A stretch of DNA of 64,000 nt from positions 1 to 64,000 of the forward strand of contig JAWZYU010000690.1 of NCBI GenBank assembly GCA_038380435.1. The letters run 5' to 3'. The notes beneath the pieces were generated by a model, which made no database searches, was not told the DNA's origin, and saw only the letters and a program-made list of their open reading frames with translations. A program made the translations under genes and the position numbers. Origin of the DNA: Ryuthela nishihirai. Taxonomy: Eukaryota; Arthropoda; Arachnida; Araneae; Heptathelidae. This document shows, in pieces, positions 52,350 to 62,030 of this stretch (position 1 is the first letter of the stretch; each line of letters begins with the position of its first letter).

Positions 52350-54140
52350 GGTGTTCCCGCCTCATGTCCCGGGGGAGTTTTTTCTTCCTGTGGTCTCGGG
52401 CCCCTGTTACGAGTTCCCGCCTCATGACCCAAGGGAGGTAGTTTTTTGTGCTCTCGGACAACTGTCGGGTGTTCCCGCCTCATGTCCCGGGGGAGTTTTT
52501 TCTTCCTGTGGTCTCGCGCCCCTGTTACGAGTTCCCGCCTCATGACCCGGGGGAGGAAGTTTCTTGTGCTCTCGGGCAACTGTCGGGTGATCCCGCCTCA
52601 TGTCCCGGGGGAGTTTTTTCTTCCTGTGGTCTCGGGACCCTGTTACGAGTTCCCGCCAAATGACCCGGGTGAGGTAGTTTTTCGTGCACTCGGGCACCTG
52701 TCGGGTGTTCCCGCCTCATGTCCCAGGGGGTTATTTCTTCCTCTGGTCTCGGGCCCCTGTTACGAGTTCCCGCGAAATGACCCGGGGGAGGTTTTTTTTG
52801 TGCTCACGGGCACCTATCGGGTGTTCCCGCCTCATGTCCCGGGGGAGTTTTTTCTTCCTGTGGTCTCGGGCCCCTGTTACGAGTTCCCGACAAACGACCC
52901 AGGGGAGGTAGTTTTTTGTGCTCTCGGGCACCTGTCGGGTGTTCCCGCCTCATGTCCTGGGGTAGTTTTTTCTTCCTGTGGTCTCGGGCCGCTGTTACGC
53001 GTTACCGCCAAATGACCCGGAAGAGGTAGTTTTTGTGCTCTCGGGCAACTGTCGGGTGTTCCCGCCTCATGTCCCGGGGCAGTTTTTTCTTCCTGTGGTC
53101 TCGGCCCCCTGTTACGAGTTCCCGCCAAATGACCCGGGGGAGGTAGTTTTTTGTGCTTTCGGGCACCTGTCGGGTGTTCCCGCCTCATGTCCCGGGGGAG
53201 TTTTTTCTTCCTGTGGTCTCCGGCCCCTGTTACGAGTTCCCACCAAATGACCCGGGTTAGGTAGTTTTTTGTGCTCTCGGGCACCTGTCGGGTGTTCCCG
53301 CCTCATGTCTCGGGGGAGTTTTTTCTTCCTGTGGTCTCGGGCCCCTGTTACGAGTTCCCGCCAAATGACCCGGGGAGGTAGTTTTTTCTGCTCTCGGGCA
53401 CCTGTCGGGTGTTCCCGCCTCATGTCCCGGGTGAGTTTTTTCTTCCTGTGGTCTCGGGCCTCTGTTTCGAGTTCCCGCCAAATGACCCGGGGGAGATAGT
53501 TTTTTTTGCTCTCGGGCACCTGTCGGGTATTCCCGCCTCATGTCCCGGGGGAGTTTTTTCTTCCTGTGGTCTCGGGCCCCTGTTACGAGTTCCCGCCAAA
53601 TGACCTGGGGAGGTAGTTTTTTGTGCTCTCGGGCACGTGTCGGGTGTTCCCGCCTCTTGTCTCGGGGGAGTTTTTTCTTCCTGTGGTCTCGGGCCCCTGT
53701 TACGAGTTCCCGCCAAATGACCCGGTGGAGATGTTTTTTGTGCTCTCGGGCACCTGTCGGGTGTTCCCGCCTCATGTCCCGGGGGAGTTTTTTGTTCCTG
53801 TGGTCTCGGGCCCCTGTTACGAGTTCCCGCCAAATGACCCCGTGGAGAAGTTTTTTGTGCTCTTGTGCACCTGTCGGGTGTTCCCGCCTCATGTCCCGGG
53901 GGAGTTTTTTCTTCCTGTGGTCTCGGGCCCCTGTTACGAGTTCCCGCAAAATGACCCGGGAGAGGTAGTTTTGTGTGCTCTCGGGCACCTCTCGGGTGTT
54001 CCCGCCTCATGTCCCGTGGGAGTTTTTTCTTCCTGTGGTCTCGGGACCCTGTTACGAGTTCCCGCATCATGACCCGGGGGAGATAATTTTTTGTGCTCTC
54101 GGGCAACTGTCGGGTGTTCCCTCCTCATGTCCCGGGGGAG
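52350..54140 (+). repeat. 1.8-kb segmental duplication, copy 1 (partner at +2,351)
   Basis: This segment matches 54,701-56,491 at a constant 2,351-bp offset. About the first 1.63 kb is nearly base-identical, including rare private variants: CATGACCCAAGGGAGG, GTTTCTTGTGCTC, CAGGGGGTTATTTCTTCCTC, CCGACAAACGACCC and GACCCCGTGGAGAAG. One clear difference is GTTCCCGCC here against GTTCCCCCC in the partner, near 52,470. After about 53,984 the copies differ at several bases but still share GTGGGAG and GAGATA variants. A more diverged third relative of the right part lies about 1,645 bp upstream, at 51,971-52,345. Confidence 0.9.
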
Positions 54141-54700
54141 TTTTTTCTTCCTGTGGTCTCGGGCCCCTGTTACGAGTTCCCGCCAAATGACCCGGGGGAG
54201 GTAGTTTTTTGTGCTCTCGGCAACTGTCGGGTGTTCCCGCCTCATGTCCCGGGGGAGTTTTTTCTTCCTGTGGTCTCGGGCCCCTGATATGAGTTCCCGC
54301 GTCATGACCCGGGGGAGGTAGTTTTGTGTATTCTCGGGCACCTGTCGGGTGTTCCCGCCTCATGTCCTAGGGGAGTTTTTTCTTCCAGTGGTCTCGGGCC
54401 CCTGTTACGAGTTCCCGCCTCATGACCCGGGGTAGGTAGTTTTTTGTGCTCTCGGGCAACTGTCGGGTGTTCCCGCCTCATGTCCCGGGGGAGTTTCTTC
54501 TTCCTGTGGTCTCGGGCCCCTGTTACGAGTTCCCGCCTCATGACCCGGGGGAGGTAGTTTTTTGTGCTCTCGGGCAACTGTCGGGTGTTCCCGCCTCATG
54601 TCCCGTTGGAGTTTTTTCTTCCTGTGGTCTCGGGCCCCTGATACGAGTTCCCGCCAAATGACCCGGGAAGGTAGTATTTTTTGTTCTAGGGCACCTGTCG

Positions 54701-56491
54701 GGTGTTCCCGCCTCATGTCCCGGGGGAGTTTTTTCTTCCTGTGGTCTCGGGCCCCTGTTACGAGTTCCCGCCTCATGACCCAAGGGAGGTAGTTTTTTGT
54801 GCTCTCGGACAACTGTCGGGTGTTCCCCCCTCATGTCCCGGGGGAGTTTTTTCTTCCTGTGGTCTCGCGCCCCTGTTACGAGTTCCCGCCTCATGACCCG
54901 GGGGAGGAAGTTTCTTGTGCTCTCGGGCAACTGTCGGGTGATCCCGCCTCATGTCCCGGGGGAGTTTTTTCTTCCTGTGGTCTCGGGACCCTGTTACGAG
55001 TTCCCGCCAAATGACCCGGGTGAGGTAGTTTTTCGTGCACTCGGGCACCTGTCGGGTGTTCCCGCCTCATGTCCCAGGGGGTTATTTCTTCCTCTGGTCT
55101 CGGGCCCCTGTTACGAGTTCCCGCGAAATGACCCGGGGGAGGTTTTTTTTGTGCTCACGGGCACCTATCGGGTGTTCCCGCCTCATGTCCCGGGGGAGTT
55201 TTTTCTTCCTGTGGTCTCGGGCCCCTGTTACGAGTTCCCGACAAACGACCCAGGGGAGGTAGTTTTTTGTGCTCTCGGGCACCTGTCGGGTGTTCCCGCC
55301 TCATGTCCTGGGGTAGTTTTTTCTTCCTGTGGTCTCGGGCCGCTGTTACGCGTTACCGCCAAATGACCCGGAAGAGGTAGTTTTTGTGCTCTCGGGCAAC
55401 TGTCGGGTGTTCCCGCCTCATGTCCCGGGGCAGTTTTTTCTTCCTGTGGTCTCGGCCCCCTGTTACGAGTTCCCGCCAAATGACCCGGGGGAGGTAGTTT
55501 TTTGTGCTTTCGGGCACCTGTCGGGTGTTCCCGCCTCATGTCCCGGGGGAGTTTTTTCTTCCTGTGGTCTCCGGCCCCTGTTACGAGTTCCCACCAAATG
55601 ACCCGGGTTAGGTAGTTTTTTGTGCTCTCGGGCACCTGTCGGGTGTTCCCGCCTCATGTCTCGGGGGAGTTTTTTCTTCCTGTGGTCTCGGGCCCCTGTT
55701 ACGAGTTCCCGCCAAATGACCCGGGGAGGTAGTTTTTTCTGCTCTCGGGCACCTGTCGGGTGTTCCCGCCTCATGTCCCGGGTGAGTTTTTTCTTCCTGT
55801 GGTCTCGGGCCTCTGTTTCGAGTTCCCGCCAAATGACCCGGGGGAGATAGTTTTTTTTGCTCTCGGGCACCTGTCGGGTATTCCCGCCTCATGTCCCGGG
55901 GGAGTTTTTTCTTCCTGTGGTCTCGGGCCCCTGTTACGAGTTCCCGCCAAATGACCTGGGGAGGTAGTTTTTTGTGCTCTCGGGCACGTGTCGGGTGTTC
56001 CCGCCTCTTGTCTCGGGGGAGTTTTTTCTTCCTGTGGTCTCGGGCCCCTGTTACGAGTTCCCGCCAAATGACCCGGTGGAGATGTTTTTTGTGCTCTCGG
56101 GCACCTGTCGGGTGTTCCCGCCTCATGTCCCGGGGGAGTTTTTTGTTCCTGTGGTCTCGGGCCCCTGTTACGAGTTCCCGCCAAATGACCCCGTGGAGAA
56201 GTTTTTTGTGCTCTTGTGCACCTGTCGGGTGTTCCCGCCTCATGTCCCGGGGGAGTTTTTTCTTCCTGTGGTCTCGGGCCCCTGTTACGAGTTCCCGCAA
56301 AATGACCCGGGAGAGGTAGTTTTGTGTGCTCTCGGGCACCTGTCGGGTGTTCCCGCCTCATGTCCCGTGGGAGTTTTTTCTTCCTGTGGTCTCGGGCCCC
56401 TGTTACGAGTTCCCGCCTCATGACCCGGGGGAGATAGTTTTTTGTGCTCTCGGGCAACTGTCGGGTGTTCCCTCCTCATGTTCCGGGGGAG
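54701..56491 (+). repeat. 1.8-kb segmental duplication, copy 2
   Basis: This is the partner of 52,350-54,140. The constant offset over 1.8 kb means no monomer gain or loss since the duplication, so the event is recent compared with general monomer divergence. Sequence between the copies (54,140-54,700) is ordinary subfamily II satellite. The right end of this copy overlaps the left end of the ~5.6-kb-spaced duplication starting near 56,389. Confidence 0.9.
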
Positions 56492-58720
56492 TTTTTTCTT
56501 CCTGTGGTGTCGGGGCCCTGTTACGAGTTCCCGCCAAATGACCCGGGGGAGGTAGTTTTTTGTGCTCTCGGGCAACTGTCGGGTGTTCCCTCCTAATGTC
56601 CCGGGGGAGTTTTTTCTTCCTGTGGTGTCGGGCCCCTGTTACGAGTTCCCGCCTCATGACCCGGGGGAGATAGTTTTTTGTGCTCTCGGGCAACTGTCGG
56701 GTGTTCCCTCCTCATGTCCCGGGGGAGTTTTTTCTTCCTGTGGTGTCGGGCCCCTGTTACGAGTTCCCGCCAAATGACCCGGGGGAGGTAGTTTTTTGTG
56801 CTCTCGGCAACTGTCGGGTGTTCCCGCCTCATGTCCCGGGGGAGTTTCTTCTTCCTGTGGTCTCGGGCCCCTGTTACGAGTTCCCGCCTCATGACCCCGG
56901 GGAGGTAGATTTTTGTGCTCTCGGGCAACTGTCGGGTGTTCCCGCCTCATGTCCCGGGGGAGATTTTTCTTCCTGTGGTCTCGGGCCCCTGATACGAGTT
57001 CCCGCCAAATGACCCGGGAAGGTAGTATTTTTTGTTCTCGGGCACCTGTCGGGTGTTCCCGCCTCATGTCCCGTGGGAGTTTTTTCTTCCTGTGGTCTCG
57101 GGCCCCTGTTACGAGTTCCCGCGAAATGACCCGGGGGAGGTAGTTTTTTGTGCTCTCGGGCACCTGTCAGGTGTTCCCGCCTCATGTCCTGGGGTAGTTT
57201 TTTCTTCCTGTGGTCTCGGGCCCCTGTTACACGTTCCCGCCAAATGACCCGGAGGAGGTAGTTTTTGTGCTCTCGGGCAACTGTCGGGTGTTCACGCCTC
57301 ATGTCCCGGGGGAGTTTTTTCTTCCTGTGGTGTCCGGCCCCTGTTACGAGATTCCCACCAAATGACCCGGGTTAGGTAGTTTTTTGTGCTCTCGGGCACC
57401 TGTCGAGTGTTCCCGCCTCATGTCCCGGGGGAGATTTTTCTTCCTGTGGACTCGGGCCCCTGTTACGAGTTCCCACCAAATGACACGGGGGAGGTAGTTT
57501 TTTGTGCTCTCGGGCAACTGTCGGGTGATCCCGCCTCATGTCCCGGGGGAGTTTTTTCTTCCTGTGGTCTCGGGCCTCTGTTACGAGTTCCCGCCAAATG
57601 ACCCGGTGGAGTAGTTTTTTGTGCTCTCGGGCACCTGTCGGGTGTTCCCGCCTCATGTCCCGGGGAAGTTTTTTCTTCCTGTGATCTCGGGCCCCTGTTA
57701 CGAGTTCCCCCAAATGACCGGGAGAGGTAGTTTTGTGTGCTCTCGGGCACCTGTCGGGTGTTCCCGCCTCATGTCCCGGGGGTGATTTTTCTTCCTGTGG
57801 TCTCGGGCCCCTGTTACGAATTCCCGCCTCATGACCCGGGGGAGGTAGTTTTTTTTGCTCTCGGGCACCTGTTGGGTGTACCCGCCTCATGTCCCGGGGG
57901 AGTTTTTTCTTCCTGTGGTCTCGGGCCTCTGTTACGAGTTCCCGCCAAATGACCCGGTGGAGTAGTTTTTTGTGCTCTCGGGCACCTGTTGGGTGTACCC
58001 GCCTCATGTCCCGGGGGAGTTTTTTCTTCCTTTGTTCTCGGGCCCCTGTTACGAGTTCCCGCCAAATGAACCAGGGGAGGTAGTTTTTTGTGCTCTCGGG
58101 CACCTGTCGGGTGTTCCCGCCTCATGTCCGGGGGGAGTTTTTTCTTCCTGTGGTCTCGGGCCTCTGTTACGAGTTCCCGCCAAATGACCCGGGATAGGTA
58201 GTTTTTTGTGCTCTCGGGCACCTGTCGGGTGTTCCCGCCTCATCTCCCGGGGGAGTTTTTTCTTCCTTTGGTCTCGGGTGCCTGTTACGAGTTCCCGCGA
58301 AATGACCCGGGAGAGGTAGTTTTTTGTGCTCTCGGGCACCTGTCGGGTGTTCTCGCCTCATGTCCCATGGGAGTTTTTTCTTCCTGTGGTCTCGGGCCCC
58401 TGTTACGAGTTCCCGCCTCATGACCCGGGGGAGGTAGCTTTTTGTGCTCACGGGCAACTGTCGGGTGTTCCCGCCTCATGTCCCGGGGGAGTTTTTTCTT
58501 CCCGTGGTCTCAGGCCCCTGTTACGAGTTCCCGCTCATGACCCGGAGGTAGTTTTTTGTGCTCTCGGGCAACTGTCGGGTGTTCTCGCCTGATGTCCCGG
58601 GGGAGTTTTTTTCTCCTGTGGTCTCGGGCACCTGTTACGAGTTCCCGCCTCGTGACCCGGGGGACGTAGTTTTTTGTGCTCTCGGGCACCTGTCGCTTGT
58701 TCCCATCTCATGTCCCGGGG
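56389..58720 (+). repeat. 2-kb segmental duplication, copy 1 (partner near window end)
   Basis: This matches 62,031-64,000. The offset is 5,642 bp from the start to about 57,125, then 5,760 bp to about 57,865, and finally about 5,291-5,300 bp from about 58,340 on. The first step (+118) is one extra monomer in the partner; the second (-469) is about four monomers missing from the partner. Shared private variants include CCTCCTAATGTCCC, GTGGTGTCGG, GAGATTCCCACC, CTGTGGACTCGGG and TTCCCGTGGTCTCAGGCC. Point differences between copies are few. Confidence 0.9.
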
Positions 58721-59370
58721 GAGTTTTTTTCTCCTGTGGTCTCGGGCACCTGTTGCGAGTTCCCGCCTCGTGACCCGGGGGAGGTAGTTTTTTGTGCTCT
58801 CGGGCACCTTTCGGGTGTTCCCGCCTCATGTCCCGGGGGAGTTTTTTCTCCTGTGGTCTCGGGCACCTGTTACGTGTTCCGGCCTCCTGACCCAGGAGAG
58901 GTAGTTTTTTGTGTTCTCGGGCACCTGTCGGGTGTTCCCGCCTCATGTCCCGGGGAATTTTTTCTCCTGTGGTCTCGATCACCTGTTACGTGTGCCCGCC
59001 TCGTGACCCGGGGGAGGTAGTTTTTTGTGGTCTCAAGCACCTGTCGGGTGTTCCCGCCTCATGTCACGGGGAAGTTTTTTTCTCCTGTGATCTCGGGCAC
59101 CTGTTACGAGTTCCTGCCTCGTGACCCGGCGGAGGTAGTTTTTTGTGCTCTCGGGCACCTGTCGGGTGTTCGCGCCTCATGTCCCGGGGGAGTTTTTTTC
59201 TCCTGTGGTCTCGGGCACATGTTACGAGTTTGCGCCTCGTGACATGGGGGAGGTAATTTTTTGTGCTCTCGGGCACCTGTCGGGTGTTCCCGCCTCATAT
59301 CCCGTTGGAGTTTTTTTCTCCTGTGGTCTGGGGCACCTGTTACGAGTTCCCGCCTCGTGACCCGGGGGAG
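58541..59370 (+). repeat. 118-bp array, isolated subfamily I island
   Basis: About seven monomers with CTCCTGTGG, GGCACCTG and CCTCGTGAC sit inside otherwise subfamily II sequence. The island opens with TTCTCGCCTGATGTCCC and GTCGCTTGTTCCC, the same order as in the 46-49.5 kb block, so it is a displaced copy of that super-unit and not independent convergence. A single further subfamily I half-unit (CATATCCCGTTGGAG, CTCCTGTGGTCTGGGGCA) recurs at 59,644-59,720, 351 bp after its twin at 59,293. Confidence 0.85.
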
Positions 59371-62030
59371 GTAGTTTTTTGTGCTCTCGGGCAACTGTCG
59401 GGTGTTCCCGCCTCATGTCCCGGGGGAGTTTTTTCTTCCTGTGGTCTCGGGCCCCTGTTACGAGTTCCCGCCTCATGACCCGGGGAGGTAGTTTTTTGTG
59501 CTCACGGGCAACTGTCGGGTGTTCCCGCCTCATGTCTCGGGAGAGTTTTTTCTTCCTGTGGTCTCGGGCCCCTGTTACGAGTTCCCGCCAAATGCACGTG
59601 GGAGGTAGTTTTTTTTGCTCTCGGTCATCTGTCGGGTGTTCCCGCCTCATATCCCGTTGGAGTTTTTTTCTCCTGTGGTCTGGGGCAGCTGTTACGAGTT
59701 CCCGCCTCGTGACCCGGGGGAGGTAGTTTTTTGTGCTCTCGGGGACCTGTCGGGTGTTCCCGCCTCTTGTCCCGGGGGAGTTATTTCTTCCTGAGGTCTC
59801 GGGCCCCTGTTAGGAGTTCCCGCCAAATGACCCGGGTGAGGTAATTTTTTGTGCTCTCAGGCACCTGTCGGGTGTTCCCGCCTCATGTCCCGGGGGAGTT
59901 TTTTCTTCCTGTGGTCTCGAGTCCCTGTTACGTGTTCCCGCCAAATCACCCGGGGGAGGTAGTTTTTTGTGCTCTCGGGCAACTGTCGGGTGTTCCCGCC
60001 TCATGTCCCGGGGGAGTTTTTTCTTCCTGTGGTCTCGGGCCCCTGTTACGAGTTCCCGCCTCATGACCCGGGGGAGGTAGTTTTTTCTGCTCTCGGGCAC
60101 CTGTCGGGTGTTCCCGCCTCATGTCCCGGGGGAGTTTTTTCTTTCTGTGGTCTCGGGCCCCTGTTACGAGTTCCCGCCAAATGACCCGGGGGAGGTAGTT
60201 TTTTGTGCTCTCGGGCACCTGTCGGTTGTTCCCGCCTCATGTCCCGGGGGAGTTTTTTCTTCCTGTGGTCTCGGGCCCCTGTTACGTGTTCCCGCCAAAT
60301 GACCCCGGGAGGTAGTTTTTTGTGCTCTCGGGCACCTGTCGTGTGTTCCCGCGTCATAACTCGGGGGAGTTTATTCTTCCTGTGGTCTCAGGCCCCTGTT
60401 ACGAGTTCCCGCCTCATGACCCGGGGGAGGTAGTTTTTTCTGCTCTCGGGCACCTGTCGGGTGTTCCCGCCTCATGTCCCGGGGGAGTTTTTTCTTTCTG
60501 TGGTCTCGGGCCCCTGTTACGAGTTCCCGCCAAATGACCCGGGGGAGGTAGTTTTTTGTGCTCTCGGGCACCTGTCGGTTGTTCCCGCCTCATGTCCCGG
60601 GGGAGTTTTTTCTTCCTGTGGTCTCGGGCCCCTGTTACGTGTTCCCGCCAAATGACCCCGGGAGGTAGTTTTTTGTGCTCTCGGGCACCTGTCGTGTGTT
60701 CCCGCCTCATAACTCGGGGGAGTTTATTCTTCCTGTGGTCTCAGGCCCCTGTTACGAGTTCCCGCCTCATGACCCGGGGGAGGTAGTTTTTTGTGCTCTC
60801 GGGCAACTGTCGGGTGTTCTCGCCTCATGTCCCGGGGGAGTTTTTTCTTCCTGTGGTCTCGGGCCCCTGTTACGAGTTCCCGCCAAATGACCCGGGGGAG
60901 GTAGTTTTTTGTGCTCTCGGGCACCTGTCGTGTGTTCCCGCCTCATGTCCCGGGGGAGTTTTTTCTTCCTGTGGTCTCGGGTCCCTGTTACGAGTTCCCG
61001 CCTCATGACCCGGGGGAGGTAGTTTTTTGTGCTCTCGGGCACCTGCCGGGTGTTCCCACCTCATGTCCCGGGGGAGTTTTTTCTTCCTGTGGTCACGGGC
61101 CCCTGTTACGAGTTCCCGCGAAATGACCCGGGGAAGATAGTTTTTTGTGCTCTCTGGCACCTGTCGGGTGTTCCCGCCTCATGTTCCGGGGGAGTTTTTT
61201 CTTCCTGTGGTCTCGGGCCCCTGTTACGAGTTCCCGCCTCCTAACCCGGGGGAGGTAGTTTTTTGTCTTCTCGGGCAACTGACGGGTGTTCCCGCTTCAT
61301 GTCCCGGGGGAGTTTTTTCTTCCTGTGGTCTCGGGCCCCTGTTACGAGTTCCCGCCAAATGACCCGGGGGAGGTAGTTTTTTGTGCCCTCGGGCAACTGT
61401 CGGCTGTTCCCGCCTCATGTCCCGGGGTTTTTTTCTTCCTGTGGTCTCGGGCCCCTGTTACGAGTTCCCGCCTCATGACCCGGGGGAGGTAGTTTTTTGT
61501 GCTCTCGGGCACCTGTCGGGTGTTCCCGCCTCATGTCCCAGGGGAGTTTTTTCTTCCTGTGGTCTCAGGCCCCTGTTACGATATCCCGCCAAATGACACG
61601 GGGGAGGTAATTTTCTGTGCTCTCGGGCAACTGTCAGGTGTTCCCGCCTCATGTCCCGGGGGAGTTTTTTCTTCCTGTGGTCTCGGGCCCCTGTTACGAG
61701 TACCCGCCAAATGACCCGGGGGAGGTAGTTTTTGTGCTCTCGGCACCTGTCGGGTGTTCCCGCCTCATGTCCCGGGGGAGTTTTTTCTTCCTGTGGTCTC
61801 TGGCCCCTGTTACGAGTTCCCGCCAAATGACCCGGGGAGGTAGTTTTTTGTGCTCTCGGGCACCTGTCTGGTGTTCCCGCTTCATGTCCTGGGGGAGTTT
61901 TTTCTTCCTGTGATCTCGGGTCCCTGTTACGAGTTCCCGCCTCATGACCCGGGCGAGGTAGTTTTTTGTGCTCTCGGGCACCTGTCGGGTGTTTCCGCCT
62001 CATGTCCCGGGGGAGTTTTTTCTTCCTGTG
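59371..62030 (+). repeat. 118-bp array, subfamily II block (right)
   Basis: Apart from the half-unit at 59,644-59,720 and the 353-bp duplication, this is ordinary subfamily II satellite with CTTCCTGTGG, GGCCCCTG and CCAAATGAC or CCTCATGAC. The two B-half endings, CCAAATGAC and CCTCATGAC, alternate irregularly. I see no gene, insert or other structure in it. Confidence 0.85.
60056..60761 (+). repeat. Tandem duplication of a 353-bp trimer
   Basis: 60,056-60,408 and 60,409-60,761 are adjacent copies of three monomers (3 x 118 minus 1). They share the private variants TTTTTTCTTTCTGTGG, GTCGGTTGTTCCC, GACCCCGGGAGG, GTCGTGTGTTCCC and CATAACTCGGGGG. I see essentially one difference, GCGTCATAAC against GCCTCATAAC near 60,352 and 60,705. 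This is the youngest visible rearrangement in the second array. Confidence 0.92.

Larger units (their letters stand above)
49610..58540 (+). repeat. 118-bp array, subfamily II block
   Basis: B halves here read TTTTTTCTTCCTGTGGTC (CTTCC, not CTCC), GGCCCCTGTTACGAG, and CCGCCAAATGACCC or CCGCCTCATGACCC. The CCAAATGAC form is diagnostic and absent from the left 4.5 kb of the array. Within the block a rarer variant, CCACCAAATGACCCGGGTTAGG, marks super-units at 50,361, 51,478, 53,242, 55,593 and 57,357, with spacings 1117, 1764, 2351 and 1764. All are close to whole numbers of 118-bp monomers. Confidence 0.85.
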
